From [Bacillus] selenitireducens MLS10 (GTDB taxonomy: Bacteria; Bacillota; Bacilli; Bacillales; Salisediminibacteriaceae): a stretch of 64,000 nucleotides of DNA. A model generated the notes under the pieces. The model saw nothing but the letters and a program-made list of their open reading frames with translations. It searched no databases and was not told the DNA's origin. Positions 1 to 8,815 of the stretch are shown here, in pieces (the first letter of the stretch is position 1; every line of letters begins with the position of its first letter). The position numbers and the translations under genes were made by a program. The DNA is taken from positions 2,782,384 to 2,846,383 of the forward strand of contig NC_014219.1 of NCBI RefSeq assembly GCF_000093085.1, in the 5' to 3' direction.

Positions 1-680
1 TCAAGTTTGAGCATCTTACTCTGATTCGGCCGGGAGAAATAGAGCTGATGCAAGTCATACAGTCGTCTCAGCTCTTCGATCGGTTCCGGATGGTCATCAA
101 CCCGCAGATCATATACACGGTCATTATACCCGCCGTATCCGCCTTTATCTTTTACAACAAAGAGTGCCGCTGATTGTTTCCCCCGTGAATCGCCGCCTGC
201 TTGCTGACCGTCTTCCAATGCTTTGATGAGACGTTCAGCAAGCGGTCCGTCTGTCGTTTCAAATGCGCGTACCAATGACGCAATGGTCTTTTCACTGACC
301 AGAATATTGCCCTGTGCCGTACAGAATGATCCCGTCTGATGGCCGGCCCAGTCGTAACAGTCCTTGCCCGTATAGGCAGCCGTTCGCCCCTTTTTATCCA
401 TCACAGCAAACTGTCTGAGATGTTTATCAGGGTCGTCCGCGATCAGGGCTTCTACAACTTCTTCAGGAGTGGCCCCTTCTTCAAGCAGTGCAAGGCCGTC
501 AGGACCAAAAGCTGTATTCGCGAAGGACTGCGTTGCAATAGCGCCGGTTTCCGCTTTCGCCCAAGGCACTACAGCACCCACTCCGAGGAACTTTGATTGT
601 ACAGCAATGCCCCATTCCCTTGTTTCAGGATCAAAACCAATGATGGAGAACGTTGCGACTTTCGGTTGCTTCTTTTTCAC
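1..680 (-). CDS. DUF1028 family protein (C-terminus beyond window)
   Basis: About 226 codons are visible. The gene starts at a GTG at 680 with an AAAGGG ribosome site 10 nt upstream, and the frame stays open through base 1, so the C-terminus is missing. The product opens KKKQPKVATFSIIGFDP and contains VQSKFLGVGAVVPWA, GAIATQSFANTAFGPDGL and GGDSRGKQSAALFV, which are typical of the DUF1028 family (Ntn-hydrolase-like fold). Family members are often annotated as putative peptidoglycan-binding or uncharacterised proteins and sit near amidohydrolase or peptide-use genes. No signal peptide is visible. Biochemical function is unknown and I do not assign one. No partner gene is visible because the neighbour on the left lies outside the window. 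Confidence 0.85.
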   Translation of the reverse strand, partial: MKKKQPKVATFSIIGFDPETREWGIAVQSKFLGVGAVVPWAKAETGAIATQSFANTAFGPDGLALLEEGATPEEVVEALIADDPDKHLRQFAVMDKKGRTAAYTGKDCYDWAGHQTGSFCTAQGNILVSEKTIASLVRAFETTDGPLAERLIKALEDGQQAGGDSRGKQSAALFVVKDKGGYGGYNDRVYDLRVDDHPEPIEELRRLYDLHQLYFSRPNQSKMLKL

Positions 681-824
681 AAGGACCACACCCTTTCTGA
701 TTTTCGGATCATTTCGAATTTATCATAATTCTTTGAAAATGTCTCCGTCAACTTCTCTGATTGCAGCTAGCCACTCATCAGGCTATAATAAAAAGCACAA
801 GATGAAACGAAATGAGGGAGATCC

Positions 825-1058
825 ATGTCTTTTCTGAACAACCTGTCCAAAAACAAACGAAACGAATACATGATCGTCGGTGCGATTCTGTCGCTTTCCG
901 TCATCATCGGTATCATTGTCGGAAACACAGAAGCATTTGTGGCTCCGCGTAACTTTACGGCAGGCTACATGGCCGGCTCCTTAACAAGCGCCTTGGTGCT
1001 GTTTGCCGTCTATCACACCATTCTGTTCTTCAAGAACAAAAAGCAGACGACTGCCTGA
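825..1058 (+). CDS. Small two-helix membrane protein, function unknown
   Basis: A 77-residue protein starting at ATG 825 behind a GAGGGAG ribosome site. Two hydrophobic stretches, at roughly residues 16-33 and 45-66, are joined by a short polar loop, and the C-terminus is basic (FKNKKQ). This predicts an integral membrane hairpin with both ends in the cytoplasm. It lies between the DUF1028 gene and signal peptidase I and ends just before a bidirectional terminator, so it is probably transcribed alone. I do not recognise the family. The strong ribosome site and good coding character support a real gene. Confidence 0.7.
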   Translation: MSFLNNLSKNKRNEYMIVGAILSLSVIIGIIVGNTEAFVAPRNFTAGYMAGSLTSALVLFAVYHTILFFKNKKQTTA

Positions 1059-1075
1059 TGATGAGATGGCAGTGC

Positions 1076-1117
1076 AAAAAAAGACTGTTGAGTGGGAAGC
1101 TCAACAGTCTTTTTTCT
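1076..1117. terminator. Bidirectional rho-independent terminator
   Basis: The stem AAGACTGTTGAG (1081-1092) pairs with CTCAACAGTCTT (1100-1111), with flanking A and T runs on both sides. It separates the convergent small membrane gene and lepB. Confidence 0.9.
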
Positions 1118-1119
1118 AT

Positions 1120-1692
1120 TTATCGGAATAACCGGATATTGTGTATGGGCCAAAAAGCCATATTCGCCTGACCGACAATTTCATCCATCGGAACAAACCC
1201 GATATGTCGACTGTCCACGCTGTTTTGACGATTGTCACCGAGGACAAACACATGCCCCTCCGGCACTTCTGAAGCAAACAGCAATTCGTCGAGAATGAAA
1301 TCGGTCGTAAACGGCCGTTCATCACTGGCTTCGAGATAATCGGTGAGGAACGGTTCCTCATACGTTTCACCATTAATGTATAACTGATCATCATTGTACT
1401 CAATATGATCACCAGGGAGGCCGATCACTCTTTTTATATAATCAGTTGTTTCATCAACGTGAAAGATGATGAGATCAAAGCGGTTCGGTTCAGCAATTTC
1501 ATAGCCGATTTTGTTGACAATGATCCGCTCGCCATCCTCGATCGTCGGCATCATCGACTGTCCGTACACAATGTAGTTGGTAAACATAAAGCCTCTGACA
1601 AGGACAAACAGAACAAATGCAACGGTCATCACTTTCGTAAAGAGAAGTAAATTACTTTTCCACGATGTTCTTCTGCCAGGTTCGGTATCCAT
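1120..1692 (-). CDS. lepB: Type I signal peptidase
   Basis: 190 residues, start ATG 1692 with a GGAGG site. Signal peptidase I of the short Gram-positive SipS/SipT type removes signal peptides from exported preproteins at the outer face of the membrane. One N-terminal membrane anchor covers roughly residues 15-37. The catalytic Ser46 lies in YGQSMMPT and the general base Lys87 in YIKRVIGLPGD, so the Ser/Lys dyad is intact. The box GHVFVLGDNRQNSVDSR near residue 150 is the conserved C-terminal motif. It is monocistronic and convergent with the small membrane gene, sharing its terminator. Identity is secure; which of several Sip paralogues it represents is not decidable here. Confidence 0.95.
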   Translation of the reverse strand: MDTEPGRRTSWKSNLLLFTKVMTVAFVLFVLVRGFMFTNYIVYGQSMMPTIEDGERIIVNKIGYEIAEPNRFDLIIFHVDETTDYIKRVIGLPGDHIEYNDDQLYINGETYEEPFLTDYLEASDERPFTTDFILDELLFASEVPEGHVFVLGDNRQNSVDSRHIGFVPMDEIVGQANMAFWPIHNIRLFR

Positions 1693-1911
1693 TTTTCAGA
1701 TCCTCCAATGCGGTTTTTGAAGCTCCTTATGTTAATAATAACCCGAATCTGTATTTTTAAAACCATTATAATCTGAAATGAATTATTATTATCCACAAAA
1801 CAGACACAATTTCAAGTCTGATTTGGTCATTTCCTTTTTCTCCTGTGATCGGCTACAATGGAAAGACCAACCGTTCAAACGGCATGTCACTGCGAGTCAG
1901 GAGGTCCTCTT

Positions 1912-3771
1912 GTGCGCCTGTTTACCGGCACGATGTTCACACTTCTCTTATCAAGCCTGTTTGCTTTTTTGTTCATGCAGGTGTCCAAAGAATTCACACA
2001 TATCGAGCACGTTGCATCATCTCTTGAAGAACGAATTAGTCTTGATGATGTAAGACTTCATAATAACAGCTATATGCTCGACGCCAATGGGGACGTCATT
2101 TCTGACGTTTACGCGGCTGAAAACCGGATCCTCATTGCCTTCGAGGCGATCCCTGAGACCCTGATCAATTTGCTCCTGGCAACCGAAGACCGAAACTACT
2201 TTGATCATCCGGGCTTTGACGTGACAGGCATATCCCGTGCACTCTTCGTCAATCTGCAGAGTGATGGGATCGAACAGGGCGGGAGCACCATCACTCAGCA
2301 GGTCGCACGCAACCTCTACCTGACTCACGATCAGACATATGACCGTAAAATCACCGAACTGCTTTATGCATACCAGATGGAACAGGAATTCGACAAAGAA
2401 GACATTCTCACGCTTTATTTCAATACGATTTATTTCGCAAACGGCGTCTATGGCATTGAGGCTGCGAGCCGGTATTACTTTGACAAAACCGCTGAAGAGT
2501 TATCCATTGCGGAAGGGGCCTTTCTGCTCGCCATCCCCAACAATCCGTCGTATTATAACCCGCTTCAGTATAAGGAACGTACCGAAACCAGGCAAAAGCG
2601 TTTTATCAGCAACCTGCACACCGAGGGACATATTGACGAAGCAACCGCCAACGCTGCGATGGAGGAATCTGTAACACTGGTCCCTTCACAAAAGACCGAT
2701 GAGTTCCCGGATTATGTAACCTATGTATATGATGAATTGAAAGAGCTCATTGCTTATGCAGAAGGATTTAATCGGAGAATCCGCAGCGCAGGGCAAGAGG
2801 AACGTGCCCGTATACAGGAACAGCTAAACAGCAGGGTGGATGACCTCTTACGTGAAGGTGCAGTCATCGAGACCGCTTTGGATCCGGAGCTGCAACGGTC
2901 TGTCGTAACGTCAATGAACAACCGACTGAGAGGCAGGGGTTATCAGGGTGCATTTGCGCTGATCAATCACCATACGAAAGAGTTAAAGGCCATCACAGGC
3001 GGTTATAACTACAGTAAGTTTGACTTCCATCGCGGCCATCGTGCGTACAGACAGCCCGGCTCCGCTTTTAAACCCCTGCTCGTATACGGTCCCCTTCTTG
3101 AAGAAACAAGGCTCACCCCTTCTTCGGTCATCGATGCGGGTCCGATAGAACGAAACGGTTACTCACCCATCAACTTTGCTGGTGCAGTATACGGCAACGA
3201 CTCAGTGAGAAATGCCTTTATGAAGTCTTACAATACCGCTGCTGTCCGTATGCTTGACATGATCGGTGTCGAAACCGGCTTTGAGTACGTCGAACAGCTC
3301 GGTTTCTCCGAGCTTGTTCCGGAAGATTGCCGTCTCCCTTCCGCCTTGGGTGGATTGACGAGAGGTACCAATGTTCTCGAGATGACAAGAGCCTTTTCCG
3401 TTTTTCAGACAGATGGCGCCTATACCCCTGCGAGGGCGATCCGTTCGGTCACGTCCGTTGACGGTGAGCTGCTTTATGAGTGGGATGACAACGCCAGGCA
3501 GGTCTTCAGCCCGGATACGGCAAGACAAATGCGGTCACTGATGGAAAGCGTTGTGACTGACGGCACGGCAAACCGGCTGCAATACAATCTTGGTAACTAC
3601 GTCGGAGGCAAGACCGGCACAAGTAATGATTTTCATGACCTGTGGTTTGTCGGATCAACCGATACGTATACAGCCGGTGTCTGGGCCGGCTATGATTCAC
3701 CCGCTTCCCTGGAAGCCACCCCATCTGTGCATCTCGATCTGTGGGGCTATGTGATGCGAAACCTCCCCTGA
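1912..3771 (+). CDS. Class A penicillin-binding protein (transglycosylase/transpeptidase)
   Basis: 619 residues from GTG 1912, chosen because AGGAGG lies 7 nt upstream; the ATG at 1858 in the same frame has no such site. A bifunctional peptidoglycan synthase on the outer face of the membrane. A short cytoplasmic tail and one membrane anchor (about residues 6-24) are followed by a GT51 glycosyltransferase domain with Glu92 in ATEDRNYFDHPG and the GGSTITQQ motif. The transpeptidase domain has Ser384 (SAFK), Ser439 (SYN) and Lys567 (KTGT). All catalytic motifs are present. The length matches PbpF/PbpD-type proteins of Bacillus rather than the long PBP1a. The gene is monocistronic with its own terminator. 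Confidence 0.93.
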   Translation: MRLFTGTMFTLLLSSLFAFLFMQVSKEFTHIEHVASSLEERISLDDVRLHNNSYMLDANGDVISDVYAAENRILIAFEAIPETLINLLLATEDRNYFDHPGFDVTGISRALFVNLQSDGIEQGGSTITQQVARNLYLTHDQTYDRKITELLYAYQMEQEFDKEDILTLYFNTIYFANGVYGIEAASRYYFDKTAEELSIAEGAFLLAIPNNPSYYNPLQYKERTETRQKRFISNLHTEGHIDEATANAAMEESVTLVPSQKTDEFPDYVTYVYDELKELIAYAEGFNRRIRSAGQEERARIQEQLNSRVDDLLREGAVIETALDPELQRSVVTSMNNRLRGRGYQGAFALINHHTKELKAITGGYNYSKFDFHRGHRAYRQPGSAFKPLLVYGPLLEETRLTPSSVIDAGPIERNGYSPINFAGAVYGNDSVRNAFMKSYNTAAVRMLDMIGVETGFEYVEQLGFSELVPEDCRLPSALGGLTRGTNVLEMTRAFSVFQTDGAYTPARAIRSVTSVDGELLYEWDDNARQVFSPDTARQMRSLMESVVTDGTANRLQYNLGNYVGGKTGTSNDFHDLWFVGSTDTYTAGVWAGYDSPASLEATPSVHLDLWGYVMRNLP

Positions 3772-3782
3772 TCGCAGAAAAG

Positions 3783-3826
3783 AAAAAGATGTCCGGTTCA
3801 TTGAAGAACCTGGACATCTTTTTTAG
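3783..3826 (+). terminator. Rho-independent terminator after the PBP gene
   Basis: AAAGATGTCCGGTTC pairs with GAACCTGGACATCTTTT around a short loop, with one bulge, and is followed by TTTT. Bases 3827-3945 downstream hold nothing I recognise. Confidence 0.88.
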
Positions 3827-3945
3827 GGACTGCCTAAGGCAGTGCTTGATTTAAGTTTATTTGAATCAGCGACTGACTGCACCATAACATAATACGTCTG
3901 ATCTGTTACGCCTGACACCGACATTCCGCACAATTCATCATCTCA

Positions 3946-4503
3946 CTAAATCGGCAAACTCGCAATAATGCTGTTATACAGCTTCAAAATCGCATACGTC
4001 ACGCCGAGGACAAACACGCCCCAGAACAGCAGATGAAACATCACGAGCCCGATGGAAGCCCCGAAGCTTAACTTCTCACTGATTTTGTAGATGAAATAGA
4101 CAAAATAGATGACACACGCTGTCAAAAAAATGCCGAGCAGGACGGGCAGCTGGACTTGTCCAAGCAGTGACACAATCGATGTCAGAAGAAAGATCCAGGC
4201 CCCGCCCCGGACCCTGTTCAGATCCGCACCGTCTTCATCTTTTGAGAAAAACAACAGGGAGAGCTCGTTGATTGTGTCGGCGATCAGCTTCAATGCTGCA
4301 AACAGCATGAAAAAAAACAGCCACAGAACTGCGAGCATCGTCAGTTGAATGCCACTTTCCGAGAAGAACTCAATCATCCCGCTGTATAGTCCGAGTTCAT
4401 CCATATAACGGATCACAAAACGGCTGGCATACATGGCAAAGGATAGGCTGTATAATAAAATAGAGATCAATGGGAAGTGACTGGTTAAATATGCATTCTT
4501 CAT
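3946..4503 (-). CDS. YufK/DUF5366-like integral membrane protein
   Basis: 185 residues, start ATG 4503. The protein is very hydrophobic, with about five membrane segments (roughly residues 8-27, 52-75, 100-118, 121-140 and 150-178) and a charged cytoplasmic loop containing FFSKDEDGADLNRVRGG. The opening MKNAYLTSHFPLISILLYS resembles Bacillus YufK (DUF5366), whose function is not known. The assignment comes from memory of that family and is moderate. The gene stands alone on the minus strand. No catalytic motif is visible. Confidence 0.65.
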   Translation of the reverse strand: MKNAYLTSHFPLISILLYSLSFAMYASRFVIRYMDELGLYSGMIEFFSESGIQLTMLAVLWLFFFMLFAALKLIADTINELSLLFFSKDEDGADLNRVRGGAWIFLLTSIVSLLGQVQLPVLLGIFLTACVIYFVYFIYKISEKLSFGASIGLVMFHLLFWGVFVLGVTYAILKLYNSIIASLPI

Positions 4504-4589
4504 CCTGTTCAGTCCTGTCTTTTGTCGTCTACGTTGATGCTACACGAACACACGTTGAACTGCAATCCTCAATTCAGCTCAACCTGCAA

Positions 4590-4620
4590 ACAAAAACAGT
4601 CCATCAGAGATGATGGACTG
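4590..4620 (-). terminator. Terminator hairpin overlapping a stop codon
   Basis: CAGTCCATCA (4597-4606) and TGATGGACTG (4611-4620) form a perfect 10-bp stem. On the minus strand it is followed by a T-rich tract, and the TGA stop of the monooxygenase gene lies inside the stem. Confidence 0.85.
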
Positions 4621-4909
4621 CTTCATACGCAAAAATCTCGTTACTCTGTGTCGGACTGGAGTCAAGATTATCGCGTCGTTTTTTATGGGCTGACTTGAAA
4701 GCATCACTGTTTACCCAGGCCTCGTAATCCGCTTTGGATGCCCACTTGGTCAAGACAACCGGGTATTTCTCATCTTCCTCCGGGTTCAAAAACATAAAAT
4801 CGAGACACCCTGGTATTTCTTTCATTTTTTCCGCACTGTTACTGAATCGGTTCGCAACGTTCTCCCGGCCTTCCGGGGGCACATACAGCTGATTCATGAC
4901 AACGTACAC
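4604..4909 (-). CDS. IsdG/HmoA-like heme-degrading monooxygenase (ABM fold)
   Basis: 101 residues from GTG 4909. The upstream ATG at 4927 sits in front of AGGAGG, so that Shine-Dalgarno serves the GTG. This is a single antibiotic-biosynthesis-monooxygenase fold. Asn6, Trp65 (AWVNSDAF) and His75 (SAHK) reproduce the Asn/Trp/His triad and the 10-residue Trp-His spacing of IsdG/HmoA heme oxygenases, which open the heme ring and release iron in the cytoplasm. No iron-uptake genes lie beside it, so the heme role rests on the triad alone; related ABM proteins can have other roles. Confidence 0.72.
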   Translation of the reverse strand: MYVVMNQLYVPPEGRENVANRFSNSAEKMKEIPGCLDFMFLNPEEDEKYPVVLTKWASKADYEAWVNSDAFKSAHKKRRDNLDSSPTQSNEIFAYEAVHHL

Positions 4910-5056
4910 AGCGATTCCTCCTGACATGATAATCTTTAGTCATCCTTATCATACCAAAATCCTCCGACACCGCCAAAGAAACACACCGGACATTTCTTTT
5001 GTTTTATACAGATTCGTGATATATTTAGTTTAGCACTGTGACAAGGGGGTCATCGT

Positions 5057-5146
5057 ATGGAACTGATACTGATCATTGGGGTTTGCGTGGCATTTCTTGT
5101 GGCGATTTTGACTGCAGGTTATAATGACAAGCCGCACAAAAACTGA
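5057..5146 (+). CDS. 29-residue single-helix membrane peptide
   Basis: ATG 5057 follows AAGGGGG with good spacing and encodes 29 residues ending at TGA 5144-5146. Residues 2-20 (ELILIIGVCVAFLVAILTA) are hydrophobic, followed by a polar basic tail. It is followed within 30 nt by a strong terminator, so gene, ribosome site and terminator form a complete unit. The function is unknown; such one-helix peptides are common in Bacillus and are usually missed by annotation. Confidence 0.55.
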   Translation: MELILIIGVCVAFLVAILTAGYNDKPHKN

Positions 5147-5172
5147 TACCTGCATCTGGTTTGATCAGGTTC

Positions 5173-5215
5173 AAAAAAGACCGCGGGCTGAATCAATCAG
5201 TCCACGGTCTTTTTT
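5173..5215. terminator. Bidirectional terminator, partly inside trmL
   Basis: AAAAAAGACCG pairs with CGGTCTTTTTT around a nested hairpin (CTGA/TCAG). It terminates the 29-residue gene on the plus strand and includes the stop region of trmL on the minus strand. Confidence 0.88.
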
Positions 5216-5688
5216 ATTTGTATGGGGGCGAAGGCCTGCTGACGCAAGGCTTCATAGACCACAATCGCTGCCGTATTTGACAGATTTAATGACCGGACGA
5301 GATCCGTCTGGGGAATTCGAAAACAGTGCTCTTCAAATCTTGCGGTCAATTCCCCGGGTAAACCCGTCGTTTCTTTCCCAAACACAAAAAAATAATCCTG
5401 ATCAGGATCAGAATAGTCAAAATCATAGACATTCTTTTCTCCGATGGTTTCAATAAAATAAAAGGCCCCCTCAGGATAACGCGAATACAGAGCGTCAAAA
5501 CTGTCATGATGCTCCACCTTTACACTCGGCCAATAATCACAGCCTGCCCGCTTTAACATCCGGTCATCCGTGGAAAACCCGAGAGGATGAATCAGGTGCA
5601 GATGGGAATGGGTACCTGCACACGTCCTTGCAATATTGCCTGTATTGGCCGGAATTTCCGGCTCGTATAAAACGACATGAATACTCAC
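5197..5688 (-). CDS. trmL: tRNA (cytidine(34)-2'-O)-methyltransferase
   Basis: 163 residues, start ATG 5688. A SPOUT-class methyltransferase that adds a 2'-O-methyl group to the wobble base of tRNA-Leu in the cytoplasm. The N-terminal box LYEPEIPANTGNIART, the central FVFGKETTGLP and the C-terminal SLNLSNTAAIVVYEALRQ form the trefoil-knot SAM site. Length matches the TrmL (CspR/YibK) subgroup. The stop codon lies within the downstream terminator hairpin. It is probably a single-gene unit; the lipoprotein gene upstream lies 36 nt away and could be cotranscribed. Confidence 0.93.
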   Translation of the reverse strand: MSIHVVLYEPEIPANTGNIARTCAGTHSHLHLIHPLGFSTDDRMLKRAGCDYWPSVKVEHHDSFDALYSRYPEGAFYFIETIGEKNVYDFDYSDPDQDYFFVFGKETTGLPGELTARFEEHCFRIPQTDLVRSLNLSNTAAIVVYEALRQQAFAPIQIKKTVD

Positions 5689-5724
5689 TGATCTTCACTC
5701 CTGTTTTCTTTCGCGAAAAGCCCT

Positions 5725-6267
5725 TCAGGCTGAATCGTCCGCAGGCTTTAAAGCCGCTGCAAACGCAAGAACCGTAATCGATTCGACATCTTTACCCACG
5801 ATCTGATAGATCGGAATGTCCACACTCGTAGACGTAATCAGATCCTCTTTGTTTACAAAGGTATATTGAATCGAACTCTGCTCTCCAACAACCAGGCTCA
5901 TCTTTCCGATATATTCGTCAAGTTCCATAATCTGATAGTCCGTCTCTCCTGATTCCACTGCCGGTGTTCTCGAAATCATATGATCTCTCAGTACCTGCAA
6001 GTTCAGCCCCTGGATATTCCGGTCCTGAACGAGCTCGACCTGCCCGTCATATTCATCTGATTCATAGATCATCACCAAGAGATCATCCTCGTAGTGTGTC
6101 TCAGAAAGCACCCAGTCATCAGGAATCGGATCTGCCTTTAAGACTTCAAAAGGCATCTCCCGCTGCGCCTGATTTAAGGTTGCTTCAGCCTGTGTACACG
6201 CTGCAAGGATAATGAGCAGCAGTAAACTATGAAGAAGGAGAACCGTCGCTTTCAATGATTTTTGCAT
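5725..6267 (-). CDS. Lipoprotein of unknown function
   Basis: 180 residues from ATG 6267; GAGGAAAG lies 12 nt upstream, so spacing is long and an earlier start at 6300 is possible. A signal peptide ends in the lipobox LAAC with Cys24, so the mature protein would be anchored on the outer membrane face. The remaining 155 residues are soluble and acidic, with no motif that I recognise; fragments such as ELDEYIGKMSLVVGEQ suggest a beta-rich fold. It lies upstream of trmL on the same strand. Lipoprotein status is well supported, function is unknown. Confidence 0.75.
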   Translation of the reverse strand: MQKSLKATVLLLHSLLLLIILAACTQAEATLNQAQREMPFEVLKADPIPDDWVLSETHYEDDLLVMIYESDEYDGQVELVQDRNIQGLNLQVLRDHMISRTPAVESGETDYQIMELDEYIGKMSLVVGEQSSIQYTFVNKEDLITSTSVDIPIYQIVGKDVESITVLAFAAALKPADDSA

Positions 6268-6381
6268 ATTACCACACAACTTTCCTCGACTAGACCGCAC
6301 TGATACCTGTGTCAGAAAACGCCATATCTACTATATCACATTTTCAGATGAACGAAGTCTCAATTTTGTTTCAATTCCGTT

Positions 6382-6915
6382 TCAACGCTTCGTCACGGTC
6401 TTGAGGCCTTCGAGGTCAAGAAGCTTCTCCTTTTTGTCGAGTCCGCCACCATAACCGACGAGTGACCCGTTCGAGCCGATCACACGATGACATGGGATAA
6501 TCAAAGGTACCGGATTCTGATTGTTTGCCCCGCCGATCGCACGAACCGCTTTCGGCGCACCGATTTCGACTGCGATGTCTTTATATGATTTCGTTTTCCC
6601 ATATGGAATCTGGTTCACTTTTTCCCAGACCAGCTTTTGAAACGGCGTTCCTTTCATATCAAGCGCCACATCAAACGAAGTCCGCTCGCCATTGAAATAC
6701 TCTTCAAGCTGCGTTTTGACCGCTGTCAGTTCATCCTCATTCCAGACGAGTTCATCACGGATCTGTCTTGTCCTCAATTTGCGCCGGACATGACAGATCG
6801 TATCTTTTGAACTGCCAAATTCAATATAGCATAATCCCTTTTCACTTTTAACAAGGGTCAGATCACCCAACGGACTGTTCATTACACTGTACATCAATGC
6901 ACTATTTTTCGGCAT
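6382..6915 (-). CDS. ogt: Methylated-DNA-[protein]-cysteine S-methyltransferase
   Basis: 177 residues from ATG 6915, 11 nt after an AGGAGG that lies inside the end of queG. The suicide repair protein moves the methyl group of O6-methylguanine in DNA onto its own cysteine. The acceptor Cys is in the canonical PCHRVIG box, preceded by the helix-turn-helix arginine finger region KAVRAIGGANNQNP. The N-terminal domain spans about residues 1-90. It overlaps the 3' end of queG by 14 bases and is translationally coupled to it. Confidence 0.94.
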   Translation of the reverse strand: MPKNSALMYSVMNSPLGDLTLVKSEKGLCYIEFGSSKDTICHVRRKLRTRQIRDELVWNEDELTAVKTQLEEYFNGERTSFDVALDMKGTPFQKLVWEKVNQIPYGKTKSYKDIAVEIGAPKAVRAIGGANNQNPVPLIIPCHRVIGSNGSLVGYGGGLDKKEKLLDLEGLKTVTKR

Positions 6916-8095
6916 CTGAAGCAAGTCCTCCTTTTTCGTGTTCCTGCTTTACTAGACGATTGGCAGTGGGCAAATGTTTCATGATATCGTGAATTTCTTC
7001 TTGTACAATCTCAGATTCGTCATGCGAGAGCTGATTGATCAAGCGTTCCCTGGCGGAAGCGCCCGCAATTTCTGCCAGCGCCCATGCCGCTGTGGCACGG
7101 ATTTCCGGACGGGGATCCCCATGCAGCACTTTCTCAATTTCCGGAAGCGCCGATTCATCTTTGAAGTTGGCAAGGCCTATGAGCGCATTGCGCTGAATTG
7201 GCTTTTTCCCCCGCCAGGACCCGGCCATACTTCCGTACGTCTCCTTGAACTGCCGGTTCGACATTTGCAGGAGCGGGATCAGTTTCGGCTTCACCTTCTC
7301 CGGATCGGGCTGCATCTCTTTGTGATGATCCGTGTGCTTGCCTTTATTCTCCGGACAGACGGTCTGACACGTGTCACAGCCGTACAGGCGATTCCCGATT
7401 TTTTTGCGGAATTCTTTTGGCAATACACCTTTTGTCTGCGTCAGGTAGGCTATGCAGCGCTGCGCATTCAGTTGACCGCCCTGCACCAGGGCACCGGTTG
7501 GACAGGCATCGATGCAGGCTGTACACGACCCGCACTGGTCTTCAAGGGGCTGATCCGGTTCAAGGTCAACGGTCATGATCATCTCACCGAGATACACGTA
7601 AGAGCCGAATTCAGGAGTAATCACCGCGCAGTTCTTCGCACTCCAGCCAATCCCCGCCCGCTCAGCCACAGCCCGGTCCGACAGTGCGCCTGTATCAACC
7701 ATCAGTGCCGTCCTGATATCCGGATCGCATGCCTGAACAAAGCGTTCAAGTTCCTGAAGCTTTCTCCGGAGCACATGATGATAATCTTCTCCCCAGGATG
7801 CCCTGCAAAAGATGCCTCGCCGTTCTCCTTTTACAGAGCGCGGCGGATTTTTCATCTTTGACGGATATGCCATGGCAATCGACACAATTGTCTTCGCCGC
7901 AGGCAACAGCCTCTCGGGTTCGGTCCGCTCTTCAAGCGTCCCTTCTTCAAAACCGGACGCATAGCCTGCATCACTGCTCCTCCTGAGCCGTTCTTTCAAC
8001 GTCACGAACGGGTCTGCGGAGGCAAATCCGATTTTATCAATACCGATTTCCTTGCTGTATTCAATCATACGCTGTTTTAACATTTGTCTGTTCAT
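6902..8095 (-). CDS. queG: Epoxyqueuosine reductase
   Basis: 397 residues from ATG 8095 (GAGAGTGA upstream); the open frame extends further upstream without a good site. QueG uses cobalamin and two [4Fe-4S] clusters to reduce epoxyqueuosine to queuosine in the wobble position of tRNA. Visible are the CGSCTACIDACPTGAL ferredoxin box, the second cluster CDTCQTVCPEN, and the N-terminal cobalamin-binding domain with VDTGALSDRAVAERAGIGW. The C-terminus carries a HEAT-like repeat (LPEIEKVLHGDPRPEIRATA). It overlaps ogt, forming a two-gene RNA/DNA modification unit. Confidence 0.94.
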   Translation of the reverse strand: MNRQMLKQRMIEYSKEIGIDKIGFASADPFVTLKERLRRSSDAGYASGFEEGTLEERTEPERLLPAAKTIVSIAMAYPSKMKNPPRSVKGERRGIFCRASWGEDYHHVLRRKLQELERFVQACDPDIRTALMVDTGALSDRAVAERAGIGWSAKNCAVITPEFGSYVYLGEMIMTVDLEPDQPLEDQCGSCTACIDACPTGALVQGGQLNAQRCIAYLTQTKGVLPKEFRKKIGNRLYGCDTCQTVCPENKGKHTDHHKEMQPDPEKVKPKLIPLLQMSNRQFKETYGSMAGSWRGKKPIQRNALIGLANFKDESALPEIEKVLHGDPRPEIRATAAWALAEIAGASARERLINQLSHDESEIVQEEIHDIMKHLPTANRLVKQEHEKGGLASDAEK

Positions 8096-8339
8096 CTTGA
8101 TAATCACTCTCATTTTCTCATTCATCAAAAAAACAGTGCCTCCAAATCCTGCACCCAAGGCGTTATCCATCCTGTTGAGGGCCATTCATTCGAAACACTG
8201 CGACGGTCAGTTTTCTTTTGTATCAGTTATTCATACCTGCATCTTACTATACGTGAAAGGGAGCGTCAAACTGGTGCAAACGCTCCCATTATATGTTACG
8301 ATCATAGGTGCAGGAAAAAAACCATTCACAGGAGGAACG

Positions 8340-8729
8340 ATGATGACATTCGATTATACCGTATCAAGTGACAAACCAATCGAAACACTGCTGACTGATT
8401 TAGAGGCTTCCTTAAAAGACATTCAGTTTGGCGTTCTATGGCCGTTTAACGTAAAAGAAACGTTGCAAAACAAAGGCCAAGATTTCGATCAGGACTATTA
8501 TATTTATGAAGTGTGCAATCCTCCGCTCGCAAAAAAGCTCCTCGACCGTTCCAATCTGGCAGGTGCCTTTCTCCCGTGTAAGCTTGTGATCTACGAGAGC
8601 GGCGACAAACGCTACATTACGCTGCCGAAACCGACAAAACAGTTTACCATGCTTGACGATCCGGAGATTCATCAGCTTGCAGAAGAAATTGAGGTAAAAC
8701 TGATCGACGCCCTTCATAAAACCGTCTGA
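8340..8729 (+). CDS. DUF302 domain protein
   Basis: 129 residues from ATG 8340; ATG 8343 is equally plausible because AGGAGG is 4 nt from the first and 7 nt from the second. The open frame further upstream has no ribosome site. The sequence follows the DUF302 pattern: FDYTVSSDKP start, FGVLWPFNVKETLQNKG, YYIYEVCNPPLAKKLLD, LPCKLVIYE. DUF302 is a small alpha/beta fold of unknown function found alone or fused to redox and transport proteins. No signal peptide. The gene is monocistronic. Confidence 0.85.
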   Translation: MMTFDYTVSSDKPIETLLTDLEASLKDIQFGVLWPFNVKETLQNKGQDFDQDYYIYEVCNPPLAKKLLDRSNLAGAFLPCKLVIYESGDKRYITLPKPTKQFTMLDDPEIHQLAEEIEVKLIDALHKTV

Positions 8730-8749
8730 TCAAATGACATACTATGACA

Positions 8750-8803
8750 AAACGCCAGACAACCCCCGCTGAATTCATGACGGGATTGCCTGGCGTTTTT
8801 TCG
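8750..8803. terminator. Bidirectional terminator
   Basis: AACGCCAG...CAACCC pairs with GGG.TTG.CTGGCGTT around a loop and is followed by TTTTTT. It lies between the convergent DUF302 and yebC genes. Confidence 0.87.
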
Positions 8804-8815
8804 TTTTTTTGTTTA

